From DASXAQ01 sp036406615 (GTDB lineage: Bacteria; Actinomycetota; UBA4738), in NCBI GenBank assembly GCA_036406615.1, contig DASXAQ010000091.1, positions 1-52,571 on the forward strand: 52,571 bases of DNA, in the 5' to 3' direction. This document shows, in pieces, positions 1 through 8,253 of this stretch. Numbering within the stretch: the stretch's first letter is position 1; each line of letters begins with the position of its first letter. Both the position numbers and the translations under genes were made by a program. A model generated the notes under the pieces. It saw only the letters and a list, made by a program, of their open reading frames with translations. It was not told the DNA's origin and did no database searches.

Positions 1-2
1 TC

Positions 3-842
3 AAGCAGCCGGAGCGGCACGCGCTGATGCTGGAGTACATCCGGCAGACGACCTCGGTGCGCGACGTCGTGGTGTCGGGAGGCGACATCGCCAACGTGCC
101 CATCAAGCACCTGGAGGAGTTCGTCGGCGGCCTGCTCGAGGTCGAGCACGTCCGGGACATCCGGCTGGCCACCAAGGGCCTGATGGGCCTGCCGCAGCAC
201 TTCCTGCAGCCGGACGTCCAGGGTGGGCTCGAGCGGCTGGGCCGCAAGGCGCGCGAGCGCGGCGTCTCGATCGCCGTGCACACGCACGTGAACCACGCGA
301 ACCAGCTCACGCCGCTCGTGGCGAAGGCGGTGCGGCAGTTCTTCGACTGGGGGTACCGCGACGTGCGCAACCAGGGCGTGTTGCTGCGCGGAGTGAACGC
401 GTCCACGAACGCGCTGCTCGAGCTCTGCTTCACGCTGCTCGACCGCGCGGGGATCATGCCGTACTACTTCTACATGTGCGACATGATCCCGAACGCCGAA
501 CACTGGCGGCTGGCCGTCTGGGAGGCGCAGCAGCTCCAGCACGACCTGATGGGCTACCTTCCGGGGTTCGCCACGCCGCGCGTCGTGTGCGACGTGCCGT
601 TCGTCGGCAAGCGATGGGTCCACCAGCTGGTCGACTACGACCGCGACAAGGGCATCTCGTACTGGACGAAGAACTACCGCACGGGGATCGAGTTCGACGA
701 CCCGGAGGCGCTCGAGCGGCGCTACCCGTACTACGACCCCATCTCCACGCTGTCCGAGCCCGGGCGCGCGTGGTGGCGCGAGCACGCGAAGGAGATCGCC
801 GAGGAGGGCCCGAAGGCGCTCCCGCTCGTGTCCAGCAACTGA
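3..842 (+). CDS. KamA-family radical SAM protein (lysine 2,3-aminomutase-like), 5' truncated
   Basis: The reading frame is open to the left edge, so only the last 280 or so residues are visible and the radical-SAM CxxxCxxC motif would lie outside. Lysine 2,3-aminomutase moves the alpha-amino group of lysine to C3 using SAM, a 4Fe-4S cluster and PLP. Seen here are an SGGD segment, the CDMIPNAEHWR block that aligns with the substrate-binding Asp region of KamA, and a CDVPFVGK block at the place where KamA has Asp followed by a glycine-rich run and the PLP lysine. The loss of the polyglycine run is unusual, so the substrate may be a different amino acid. Family assignment is confident; the exact reaction is inferred. 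Confidence 0.8.
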   Translation, partial: KQPERHALMLEYIRQTTSVRDVVVSGGDIANVPIKHLEEFVGGLLEVEHVRDIRLATKGLMGLPQHFLQPDVQGGLERLGRKARERGVSIAVHTHVNHANQLTPLVAKAVRQFFDWGYRDVRNQGVLLRGVNASTNALLELCFTLLDRAGIMPYYFYMCDMIPNAEHWRLAVWEAQQLQHDLMGYLPGFATPRVVCDVPFVGKRWVHQLVDYDRDKGISYWTKNYRTGIEFDDPEALERRYPYYDPISTLSEPGRAWWREHAKEIAEEGPKALPLVSSN

Positions 843-867
843 CGGGGCGCGCCGAACCCCCACCGGC

Positions 868-873
868 TAGATT
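868..873 (+). promoter_or_regulatory. -10 box of a probable leaderless promoter (TAGATT)
   Basis: TAGATT ends 6 nt before the GTG start at 880, so transcription would begin at or next to the start codon. No Shine-Dalgarno sequence fits in this space and no clear -35 is visible. Confidence 0.45.
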
Positions 874-879
874 GAGCGC

Positions 880-1569
880 GTGGCCGACGTGCGCGTGATC
901 CCGTTCCTGGTCTCGGAGGTGCGGCTCGAGCCGGACGAGCAGGTGCTCCTCGAGCGCGAGTGGTGGCCCTCGTACGCGCACGCGGTCGTGCACCGTGACG
1001 GCGTCTTCCTGTTCGACAACGGGGCAGGGTTCGGGAACGAGGAGGTCGACCGGGTCTTCTCGCCGAAGGTCACGGCGATCGAGGACGCGCTCGCGCAGCA
1101 GGGGATCGCGATGGCGGACGTGACGGGGGCCGCGAACTGCCATCTGCACTTCGACCACAGCGGCCAGAACGTGCGCATCCCGCCGGGCGTGCCGATCTTC
1201 GTCCAGCGGGCCGAGTGGGAGAAGGTGCATGAGCCGGACTACACCGTCCCGGAGTGGATCGACGTGCCGGGCCTGACGTACGAGGTGTTGGATGGCGAGA
1301 TCGAAGTCGCGCCGGGGCTGCGCCTGATCCCAACGCCGGGACACACCGCCGGCCATCAGTCGCTGGTGCTCGACGCCGATGGCGGGACAGTGGTGCTCGC
1401 CGGCCAGGCCGTGCAGTCGCGCGCCGAGTGGGAGGGCGCGACGCAGCCTTCGGCGTCCGGCGCCGGGGGCGCGCCGGACCCGCGCTATCCGGGGTCCGTG
1501 GAGCGGCTGCGCGCGCTCGACCCGGTCCGGGTCCACTTCGCCCACGACGCGGCGATCTGGGAGCGCTGA
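880..1569 (+). CDS. MBL-fold metallo-hydrolase
   Basis: A 229-residue metallo-beta-lactamase-fold hydrolase of the small lactonase/glyoxalase-II-like type. The HLHFDH metal motif is at residues 88-93, the PTPGHTAGH motif at 151-159 and a late FAHD histidine near the C-terminus. The usual bridging Asp of the F-x-GD motif appears to be Gln (LAGQA), so the second metal site may be altered. The GTG start at 880 is favoured because a TAGATT box ends 6 nt upstream. The yjbQ gene follows 5 nt after the stop, so the two are probably co-transcribed. The substrate cannot be told from sequence. Confidence 0.8.
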   Translation: MADVRVIPFLVSEVRLEPDEQVLLEREWWPSYAHAVVHRDGVFLFDNGAGFGNEEVDRVFSPKVTAIEDALAQQGIAMADVTGAANCHLHFDHSGQNVRIPPGVPIFVQRAEWEKVHEPDYTVPEWIDVPGLTYEVLDGEIEVAPGLRLIPTPGHTAGHQSLVLDADGGTVVLAGQAVQSRAEWEGATQPSASGAGGAPDPRYPGSVERLRALDPVRVHFAHDAAIWER

Positions 1570-1574
1570 GCGCC

Positions 1575-1979
1575 ATGAGGTCGACCGAGGTCGAGATCGA
1601 CACGTCGGGCCGCCTGGTGACCAACGTGACCGAGCGGGTCCGCGTGTTCGCCGAGCAGACCGGCGAGGACGGGCTGGTGCACGCGTTCGTCCCCCACGCG
1701 ACGGCCGGGCTGGCGCTGATGGAGACGGGCTCGGGGTCCGAGGCCGACCTGCAGGAGGCCGTCGAGCGCCTGCTGCCGCGGGACGGCCGCTACGGGCACG
1801 CGCACGGCCCGGCCGGCCACGGCGGCGACCACCTGCTGCCCGTGTTCGTGTCGCCGTCGCTCACGCTGCCGGTCGAGGGCGGGCGCCTGGTGCTGGGGAC
1901 CTGGCAGAGCGTCGTGATCGTGGACCCGAACCGCGAGAACAACGTCCGGCGCCTGCGGCTGAGCTTCCTGGCCGGCTAG
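1575..1979 (+). CDS. YjbQ family protein (UPF0047)
   Basis: A 134-residue protein covering the whole YjbQ/UPF0047 family length. It has the family blocks HATAGLALMET near residue 40 and GHGGDHLLP followed by SLTLPVEGGRLVLGTWQ in the C-terminal half. Members are small trimeric beta-barrel proteins, annotated in databases as secondary thiamine-phosphate synthase enzymes because E. coli YjbQ has weak activity of that kind; the true role is unsettled. It starts 5 nt after the MBL gene and is probably in one transcript with it. Confidence 0.85.
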   Translation: MRSTEVEIDTSGRLVTNVTERVRVFAEQTGEDGLVHAFVPHATAGLALMETGSGSEADLQEAVERLLPRDGRYGHAHGPAGHGGDHLLPVFVSPSLTLPVEGGRLVLGTWQSVVIVDPNRENNVRRLRLSFLAG

Positions 1980-1990
1980 CGACCGACCCG

Positions 1991-1996
1991 TATACT
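1991..1996 (+). promoter_or_regulatory. -10 box (TATACT) ahead of a short leader ORF
   Basis: TATACT ends 6 nt before a GTG at 2003 that opens a 15-codon ORF. The spacing matches the other leaderless candidates in this window. The box lies in the 75-nt gap between yjbQ and the amidohydrolase gene. No convincing -35 was found. Confidence 0.45.
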
Positions 1997-2002
1997 GCCG
2001 CC

Positions 2003-2050
2003 GTGGGAGTAGCGGTTCGCGCTCTCCCGCACCGCTTTCGCCAGGGGTGA
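2003..2050 (+). CDS. Possible 15-aa leader peptide upstream of amidohydrolase
   Basis: GTG at 2003 opens a short frame (MGVAVRALPHRFRQG) that stops at 2050, 4 nt before the amidohydrolase GTG at 2055. A TATACT box ends 6 nt upstream, so the peptide would be translated from a leaderless transcript. Its last codons contain AGGGGTGA, which serves as Shine-Dalgarno for the downstream gene. Translation of the leader could therefore open or hide the next start. This is inference; no family is known for the peptide. Confidence 0.3.
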   Translation: MGVAVRALPHRFRQG

Positions 2051-2054
2051 GCCC

Positions 2055-3566
2055 GTGAGGACCCTGTACCGAGCGTCGCGCGTCCACACCCAGAGCCGGC
2101 CCGGCGTTGGGCAGTGGCTGCTGATCGACGAGCGCCACGTTGAGCGCGTGGGGATCGGCGAGGCGCCGGACGCCGACCGCGTGGTCGACCTGCCCGGCAC
2201 GTCGATCATCCCCGGCTTCATCGACGGGCACGTCCACCTGACGGCGACGGGGCTCTCGGCCGTCGGCATCCCGATCGAGCGCGCTCGGTCCGCGCAGGAG
2301 CTGCTCGGCCTGGTGGCCGAGGAGATCACGCACGAGCCGGCGCGCGTGTTCGCCCACGGTTTCGACGAGAGCCGGTGGCGTCCCCGTGAGCTCCCGTCCC
2401 TGTCGGACCTCGACGACGTCGCCGCGGTGCCGGTCGTCCTGGTCCGCGTCGACGGGCACCTGTCGATCGCGAACTCGCCCGCACTGAGCGTGTCGGGCGC
2501 GCTCGAGGAGGACGGCGTCGAACTCGACGGAGCCGGCCGCCCGACGGGAGTGGTCCGCCGGGCCGCCAACCACCGGGTGCAGCGGTGGTTCCACGAGTCG
2601 TTGTCCGAGCACGAGATCCGCGAGCTCCAGCTCGAGGCCGCCTCCATGGCCGCGGCGCGCGGCATCACCTGTGTGCACGAGATGAACACGCCGGCGGTGC
2701 GCGGCCGCCAGGACGTCGAGGTGCTGATGGCCCACCGGCCGAACCTGCCCATCGACGTCGTGGCCTACGTGGCCGACCGCGACATCCCGTGGGTGATGGA
2801 CCTCGGCCTGGAGACGATCGGCGGCGACCTGTCGCTGGACGGGTCGATCGGGGCCAGGACGGCCGCGATCGGCGACAAGTACGCGGACGGCGACGGCGAG
2901 GGCGCCCTGTACGAGACCGACGACGATCTGGCCGAGTTCTTCCACAACGCGCACCTGGCGGGGATGCAGGTGGCCGTACATGCGATCGGCGCCGCGGCGA
3001 TCGAACAGGTCGTGCGCGTGTGGGAGCGCGTGTATCGAACGCTGGACTCGCGGCAGCGCCGGCACTTCCGCGCCCGCCGCCATCGCGTGGAGCACTTCGA
3101 GCTCCCGAGCTACGACCAGATCGAACGCGCGGCCGCCCTCGGGCTGTCGATCTCGGTGCAGCCCGCGTTCGACGCGGAGTGGGGCCACCCCGGCGCTCTG
3201 TACGAGCAGCGGCTGGGGGAGGAGCGGGCCCGCGCGATGAACCCGTTCGGCACGCTGGTGTCGCGCGGGCTGGCGATCGGCGTCGGGTCGGATTCGCCCA
3301 TCACGCCGTTGGATCCCATGTACGGCGTCTGGGCGCTGGAGACGCACCACGACGCGAGCCAGCGCATGTCGCGCGACGAGGCCGTGCACCTGTTCACCGT
3401 CGGCAGCGCCTCGCTCGCGCACCTGGAGGAGAAGAAGGGCCGGCTCGCGCCAGGCATGCAAGCGGACTTCGCCGTCTACGACGCGGATCCGATGGAGGTG
3501 GAGGACGTGCGCGAGCTGCGGCCGATCCTGACCGTGTCGCGCGGCCGCGAGGTCTTCGCCCGCTGA
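2055..3566 (+). CDS. Metal-dependent amidohydrolase (amidohydrolase_3, YtcJ-like)
   Basis: A 503-residue amidohydrolase-superfamily enzyme with an N-terminal beta-sandwich strip and TIM barrel. The first metal motif HVHL is at residues 59-62, with later ligands in VAVHAIG and RVEHFELPS and the catalytic Asp in VGSDSPITPLDP. The C-terminal LAPGMQADFAVYDADP segment is typical of the amidohydrolase_3 group that includes exoenzyme-regulatory YtcJ proteins and N-acyl amino acid deacylases. The GTG start at 2055 follows AGGGG by 7 nt. The substrate is unknown. It ends before a convergent GNAT gene. Confidence 0.85.
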   Translation: MRTLYRASRVHTQSRPGVGQWLLIDERHVERVGIGEAPDADRVVDLPGTSIIPGFIDGHVHLTATGLSAVGIPIERARSAQELLGLVAEEITHEPARVFAHGFDESRWRPRELPSLSDLDDVAAVPVVLVRVDGHLSIANSPALSVSGALEEDGVELDGAGRPTGVVRRAANHRVQRWFHESLSEHEIRELQLEAASMAAARGITCVHEMNTPAVRGRQDVEVLMAHRPNLPIDVVAYVADRDIPWVMDLGLETIGGDLSLDGSIGARTAAIGDKYADGDGEGALYETDDDLAEFFHNAHLAGMQVAVHAIGAAAIEQVVRVWERVYRTLDSRQRRHFRARRHRVEHFELPSYDQIERAAALGLSISVQPAFDAEWGHPGALYEQRLGEERARAMNPFGTLVSRGLAIGVGSDSPITPLDPMYGVWALETHHDASQRMSRDEAVHLFTVGSASLAHLEEKKGRLAPGMQADFAVYDADPMEVEDVRELRPILTVSRGREVFAR

Positions 3567-3615
3567 GGGGTTCGCCGGCCGACCCGGGCGCGCGCCGCCC
3601 GAGCGCCGGCCGGGC

Positions 3616-4143
3616 TCAGCGCGGATCGTCGGCCGCGATGGCGTACATCGCGTAGTCGTCGCGACCGTCCCGGTACGGCATGTACGCGCGAAGCACGCCC
3701 TCGAAGGCGTAGCCGCACTTCTCCAGCGCCCGGCGCATCGCGGCGTTGCCGACCTCGGTGGTTGCCTGGACCCGCCCCGCGCCGGCCTCCTCGAACAGCC
3801 ACGAGGTGATCAGCGCCACGGCCTCGGCCCCGAAACCCTTCCCCCGGTCGCCGGTGTCCCACAGCACGACGCCCAGCTCGAAGACCCCGGGAGGCAGCGC
3901 CTGCGCGGGCCGCCCCCGCGCCTGGATCTCACCGATCAGGCGGCCGTCGGCCTCGATGCCCAGGTCGACCTGCCCCTTCACCAGCCGCCCGGACCGGTCG
4001 AGGCGATCCCGCGCCTCAGTCCGCGACGGCGGCCCCGTCGGCTGCACCCGTTCGTCAAGCGACTGCGACGCCTGCCAGACGGTCTCGAGCTCGTCCTCAC
4101 GGACCGCCCGCAGGATCACGCGATCGCCCTCGAGGCGCACCAT
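3616..4143 (-). CDS. GNAT family N-acetyltransferase (RimJ/RimL type)
   Basis: A 175-residue single-domain acetyl-CoA-dependent acetyltransferase. The N-terminus (VILRAVREDEL), the acetyl-CoA binding segment RGKGFGAEAVALI and the C-terminal NAAMRRALEKCGYAFEGVLR follow the RimJ/RimL-like pattern used for protein N-termini or small amines. The ATG start is supported by TAGGCT ending 6 nt upstream, which suggests a leaderless transcript. It converges with the amidohydrolase and diverges from a small membrane protein. Substrate unknown. Confidence 0.85.
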   Translation of the reverse strand: MVRLEGDRVILRAVREDELETVWQASQSLDERVQPTGPPSRTEARDRLDRSGRLVKGQVDLGIEADGRLIGEIQARGRPAQALPPGVFELGVVLWDTGDRGKGFGAEAVALITSWLFEEAGAGRVQATTEVGNAAMRRALEKCGYAFEGVLRAYMPYRDGRDDYAMYAIAADDPR

Positions 4144-4149
4144 GGCCGA

Positions 4150-4155
4150 AGCCTA
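4150..4155 (-). promoter_or_regulatory. -10 box of probable leaderless GNAT promoter (TAGGCT)
   Basis: On the minus strand TAGGCT is separated from the GNAT ATG (4143) by 6 nt. There is no room for a ribosome binding site. The same box with 7-nt spacing precedes ald at 33404-33409. Confidence 0.4.
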
Positions 4156-4207
4156 CCCTCGGCCGGTGATAGGGTCCCGGCGACATCGCCGAGGATGGGA
4201 GCGACGC

Positions 4208-4402
4208 ATGGAAGGCCTGCTGGCCGTGTTCTTCGGGCTGTGGATCATCGGGATCGTCCTGGAGCTGGTGTTCATCGTGTTGACCGTGCGCATCGCCGCT
4301 CAGAAAGGCCGGAACCCGGTCGGCTGGGGCATCTTCGCCGTGTTTTTCTCGCTGATCGCCTTCATGCTCGTGTTTATTTTGCCGGACACCCGGCGGCGCT
4401 GA
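4208..4402 (+). CDS. Small two-helix membrane protein
   Basis: A 64-residue protein with two predicted transmembrane helices, about residues 3-27 and 37-58, joined by a short basic loop containing KGRNPVGW. It ends in TRRR, suggesting that both ends face the cytoplasm. The start is the ATG at 4208 with GGAG about 6 nt upstream. The KGR-x-P-x-GW loop is common in uncharacterised small bacterial membrane proteins. It converges with sbcC. No function can be assigned. Confidence 0.65.
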   Translation: MEGLLAVFFGLWIIGIVLELVFIVLTVRIAAQKGRNPVGWGIFAVFFSLIAFMLVFILPDTRRR

Positions 4403-4423
4403 GCTTGCGACGGTTCCGACGGT

Positions 4424-7018
4424 TCAGTCGCCGACGATCAGCCGGCTGCCGCGCGGCGACTTCTCGACCTCGAGGCGCGCGAACCGTTCCGCCAGGTCGC
4501 GCACGTGGGTGATCAGCCCCACCAGGCGACCGTCGCCGCCGAGCTGGTCGATCGCCTCCACGACGACCTCCAGCGAATCCGGGTCCAGGGTGCCGAAGCC
4601 CTCATCGAGGAACAGGCTGTCCAGGCGCGCGCGCTCGGCGACCGAGAGCGACCGGACCTGCTCGGACAGCGCCAGCGCGAGCGAGAGCGACGCCAGGAAC
4701 GTCTCGCCGCCCGAGAGCGTGCGCACACTCCGACGCTCTTGCGCGTTCCACGTGTCGATCACGAAGAAGTCCCCGTCCTCGCACGACAGCCGGTAGCGGC
4801 CGTCGGACAGGCGGGCGAGCCGCTCGGATCCCGCAGCCGCCAGGACGTGCAGCGCCTCGTCCTGGAGGAACGCCACGATGCGGTCGGCGCGAAGCTCGTT
4901 CGCGAGCGCCTTGAACGTGACCGCGCGCGAGCGCAGGGCCGCGATCCCGCGTTCGAGGTCGGACCGGGCCTCGATGCGGGTCGCGATCCGTTCGGCGTCG
5001 GCCGCCGACGTGGCGGCGTCGGCCGCGGCGCGGCGCCGTTCCTCCGCCACGTCCGCCGCCAGTCCCGTCAGCGATCCGGGTGAGGGGAGCAGGCTCCCAA
5101 CCGCGGCCTCGGCTTCGGCCAGCAGCGACGTTTCCGCCGCCGAGCGCTTCGCCCCGGCCTCCTCCAGGCTGAGCGCCAGCTCGGCCAGCGCCCCTGCGAA
5201 ACGGCCGGCCGCGTCGGCCACCCGGACGGCGTTCGCCGGCTTGGCGGCATCGCCGGAGGCCTCGGGCGGGTCGAACGCCGGGCGTCGGGACGCGGCCACG
5301 GTAACGCCGAGGCGCCTCGCGCGGTCGATCAGCGCCGCCACCGGCTGCGCGCGCAGGCCCGCCACGTGGACGGCAACCTCGCCCGACACCGCCGCGAGCG
5401 CCCGCTCGGCGATCAGCGCCGTCTCGCGGCAGGCGTCAAGGCGCTCGGCGGCGTCCTCGTCGGCGACCGTCAGCTGCGCGAGGGATGCGAGTCGCTCCTC
5501 GATCGCCGCGAGCGGGTCGGGAGGCAGTGGACCGCGAAACGCCTTCGCCAGGCGCGCCGTCGCCGCCTTCAGCTCCGCCTGGGCGCGCCCGACCTCCGCC
5601 GCCCCGCGCTCGGCCTCCGTTGCGGCGGCATCCGAGGCCGCCACCGCGCGATCGCGGTCTCGCTCGTCCTTCGCCGCGGCTCGCTCGGCCGCGGCCAGCA
5701 TGCGGTCCGCCTGCGCCAGCGCCCGTTCGGCCTTTCGAAGCTCCGCGGCGACGGACGACGTCCGTCGCGGGGTCGTCGCCAGCGGATGCGCGCAGATGGG
5801 GCAGGCGTCGCCGACGCGCAATCCCGCGGCAGCCGCGGCAACGTGGTCGGCGTGCCGGGCCGCCTCGCGGTCACGCTCCGCGAGCTCGCGCGCCGACCGG
5901 GCCTTCGCGACCGCGGAGACCGAGGCCGCGGCCGCCCGCTCCGCCGCATCGACGTCCGCCGATCGCGTCGCGATCAGTGCCGCGTCGGCGTCGGCGCGCT
6001 CCCTCGCGGAGGCCACCGCACCCCGCAGCCGCTGCAGCGAATGGGCCTGCTCCCTCGCCGCGGTCAGATCGGCCTCGCGGCCCCACCGGGACTCGGCGGT
6101 CGCGCGGTCGCGCGAGGCCCGCTCGGCGCGCTTCTCGGCCGCGGCCGCCTGGGTGCGATGTTCGGCGAGTCGCGCCGCGGCGACGGTCGCGTTGTCGGAC
6201 AGGGTTCGAACCGCGGCCTCGGCCTCCTCCGCGCGTTCCGACAGGGTCCGCGCTTCGGCCGCGCAGGACTGGAGATCCCGAACCGAGCGCTCGGCCTCGG
6301 CCCACGTCTGGGCCGCCGCGTCGACCTTCGCCGCCGCGCTCGCCAGGGCGAGCTCCCGGGCCGCCGCGTGCTTGGCGGCGGCACGAGCCTCGGCGAGCGC
6401 GGCGGCGGTCGCATCTGCGTACTCGCGTTCGACATGGGCCGAGTCCGCGTCCGCCCGCGTGGCCGCCTCCGTCGCGATGCCGCGCGCCCGCTCGCCGAGC
6501 CGGGGAAACAGCGTCAGGCCCAGGAGGTCGACCAGGATCTGGCGGCGTTCGGCGGCGTCGCCGGTCAGGAACTCGGCGAACGTGCCCTGCGGCAGCAGCA
6601 CCGAGCGCGTGAAGGCCCGGTAGTCCAGGCCGATCAGCTGCTTGATGATCTCCGTCGCGTCGCGGACCCGGTCGGCGCCCTCGCCGTAGCTCTGCCAGCC
6701 GTCGCCCACCGCGCGGTCCAGCCGGATCGTCGAGGCGCCGCGCGACGCCGTGGACCGCACGACCCGGTAGCGATCGCCGTCGACGTCGAACTCCAGGGAC
6801 ACGGACATGCGGGGCTGCCCCTGGCTGATCAGCTGTCCCACCTGCTTGCCGACCCGCTCGACGTACCCGAACAGGGCGTACGTCATCGCGTCCAGCAGCG
6901 ACGACTTTCCCGAGCCGGTCGGACCCACGACCGCGAACACGTCGAACGGGGTGAGGTCGAGGTGATGTTCGCCGCGAAACGCGGTGAAGTTCTTGAGGTC
7001 GAGCCGCAGCGGCCGCAT
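4424..7018 (-). CDS. sbcC: Exonuclease subunit SbcC (Rad50-like ATPase)
   Basis: An 864-residue SMC-like ATPase, partner of SbcD in the double-strand-break end-processing nuclease. Walker A GPTGSGKSS is at residues 32-40, a Q-loop in LLPQGTF, then a long Ala/Glu/Arg-rich coiled coil interrupted near the middle by CPIC, the zinc hook that joins two dimers. The C-terminal lobe has LSGGETFLASLSLALALS and Walker B FLDEGFGTLD. The length is shorter than E. coli SbcC but normal for actinobacteria. Its ATG shares one base with the sbcD stop (TGATG), so translation is coupled. Confidence 0.95.
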   Translation of the reverse strand: MRPLRLDLKNFTAFRGEHHLDLTPFDVFAVVGPTGSGKSSLLDAMTYALFGYVERVGKQVGQLISQGQPRMSVSLEFDVDGDRYRVVRSTASRGASTIRLDRAVGDGWQSYGEGADRVRDATEIIKQLIGLDYRAFTRSVLLPQGTFAEFLTGDAAERRQILVDLLGLTLFPRLGERARGIATEAATRADADSAHVEREYADATAAALAEARAAAKHAAARELALASAAAKVDAAAQTWAEAERSVRDLQSCAAEARTLSERAEEAEAAVRTLSDNATVAAARLAEHRTQAAAAEKRAERASRDRATAESRWGREADLTAAREQAHSLQRLRGAVASARERADADAALIATRSADVDAAERAAAASVSAVAKARSARELAERDREAARHADHVAAAAAGLRVGDACPICAHPLATTPRRTSSVAAELRKAERALAQADRMLAAAERAAAKDERDRDRAVAASDAAATEAERGAAEVGRAQAELKAATARLAKAFRGPLPPDPLAAIEERLASLAQLTVADEDAAERLDACRETALIAERALAAVSGEVAVHVAGLRAQPVAALIDRARRLGVTVAASRRPAFDPPEASGDAAKPANAVRVADAAGRFAGALAELALSLEEAGAKRSAAETSLLAEAEAAVGSLLPSPGSLTGLAADVAEERRRAAADAATSAADAERIATRIEARSDLERGIAALRSRAVTFKALANELRADRIVAFLQDEALHVLAAAGSERLARLSDGRYRLSCEDGDFFVIDTWNAQERRSVRTLSGGETFLASLSLALALSEQVRSLSVAERARLDSLFLDEGFGTLDPDSLEVVVEAIDQLGGDGRLVGLITHVRDLAERFARLEVEKSPRGSRLIVGD

Positions 7019-8178
7019 CAGGCCCCCTCCGATGCGCCGGCGAGCACCTCGTCGAAGGCCGACACCAGGTCGTCGGACGGCTCGGCAGCGTGCTCGTGCC
7101 GGTAGTACGCCAGGAACTGCTCGCGCGGCGACAGGCTCGACACGGGCGGTCCTGCGTCCTCGAGCTCGGCCCGCTCGTACGTCAGGTGCACGTCGACCGC
7201 GTTCGGCAGGGCCTCGCGCACCTGCTCGGCGATGCCGGGCACCGGGCCGTCGGTCGAGACGAACGCGCGGACGTACGCGTCGCCCACCGAGCCAGCCTGC
7301 GCAACGAGCTCATCGAGCGTTCCCCGCAGGTCAACCAGCCGGCGTCCGGCCGTCAGCTCGACGGTGCGCACGGCCGAAGGCTTGCCGGGCGACGCGTCGA
7401 CGATCGCCACGGACTTGCGCTGGTCGACCTCGCCGAAGTCCAGTTGCAGCGGGGATCCGGCGTACCGGGCCGGCGCCGCCGCGCCCCTGACGGTCTGCGG
7501 CCGGTGCACGTGCCCGAGCGCCAGGTACGCGGCCGTCGCGGGCAGGCGGGCCGGCGATACCGCGTAGTCCATCCCGATCGTCACCTCGCGTTCGCCGCCC
7601 CCCAGCAGGGCGCCGTCGGTGAACAGGTGCGCCACCACGACGTTGACGCGGTCGGGCCGAAACGCGCGCTCGTAGGCGGACAGCAGCCCGCCCATGCCCT
7701 CCGCGTAGGACTGGAACCAGCCCTCGGGCGCGTCGAACAGCTGCGCCGCATCGCCGAAGCGCCGGGGCGCGACGAACGGCACGCACGAGATCGCGGCGAC
7801 CCGGGAGCCGTCGCGCGACGCAACCTCCACCACGCCGCCGTCGTCGGGGCGCATCACCCGCGGGACGACGCGCACGCCGATGGGGGACAGCAGCTTCGAC
7901 AGCGCCTCGAGTCGCACGGGTGAATCGTGGTTGCCGGCGACGGCCACCGCAGGGATGCCGGCCTCGTGCAGCCGCACGAACGCCTCGAACGCGATCAGGT
8001 CGGCCTCCGGCGGCGGGGCGCGGTGCTCGTAGACATCGCCGGCGATGAGCACGGCGTCGACGCCCTCCTGCGACGCGATCCCGACGATCTCGTCCAGGAC
8101 GCTCGCGAACTCGTCCGCGCGCGAGCGCCCCCGGATCGTCTTGCCGACGTGCCAGTCGGCCGTGTGCAGGAACCTCAT
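7018..8178 (-). CDS. sbcD: Exonuclease subunit SbcD (Mre11-like)
   Basis: A 386-residue Mre11-type phosphoesterase that cuts hairpins and DNA ends with SbcC. All metal motifs are visible: HTADWHVGK at the N-terminus, LIAGDVYEH, VAGNHDSP, VVVAHLF and LALGHVHRP. The ATG at 8178 has GTGAGG 6 nt upstream. An in-frame GTG at 8190, 8 nt after a TAGGGT box, is an alternative leaderless start that adds four residues. A near-perfect palindrome lies 43-64 nt upstream of the ATG. It is followed directly by sbcC and preceded, after 75 nt, by herA. Confidence 0.95.
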   Translation of the reverse strand: MRFLHTADWHVGKTIRGRSRADEFASVLDEIVGIASQEGVDAVLIAGDVYEHRAPPPEADLIAFEAFVRLHEAGIPAVAVAGNHDSPVRLEALSKLLSPIGVRVVPRVMRPDDGGVVEVASRDGSRVAAISCVPFVAPRRFGDAAQLFDAPEGWFQSYAEGMGGLLSAYERAFRPDRVNVVVAHLFTDGALLGGGEREVTIGMDYAVSPARLPATAAYLALGHVHRPQTVRGAAAPARYAGSPLQLDFGEVDQRKSVAIVDASPGKPSAVRTVELTAGRRLVDLRGTLDELVAQAGSVGDAYVRAFVSTDGPVPGIAEQVREALPNAVDVHLTYERAELEDAGPPVSSLSPREQFLAYYRHEHAAEPSDDLVSAFDEVLAGASEGA

Positions 8179-8220
8179 CGGCCGCCTCACCCTCCGTCAC
8201 CCTACCCTCGGCGGGTGACC

Positions 8221-8242
8221 AGAATCACACGGGTGTGATTCT
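8221..8242. promoter_or_regulatory. Palindrome between herA and sbcD, candidate operator
   Basis: Two perfect 10-nt arms, AGAATCACAC and GTGTGATTCT, are separated by 2 nt. The left half overlaps a minus-strand TAGAAT (8239-8244) that could serve as a -10 for sbcDC. A 2-nt loop and no T-run argue for a protein-binding site over a terminator. The regulator is unknown; the order TCACA/TGTGA is the reverse of a CRP site. Confidence 0.55.
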
Positions 8243-8253
8243 ACCGCCCCGCC

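Noticed and set aside
4878..7105. Long plus-strand frames opposite sbcC (581 and 579 codons)
   Set aside because: Ser/Ala/Arg repeats mirror the Ala/Glu coiled coil of sbcC on the other strand; no conserved domain.
8221..8242. CRP-type site or intrinsic terminator
   Set aside because: The half-sites are in reversed order relative to a CRP site, and there is no T-run and only a 2-nt loop for a hairpin.
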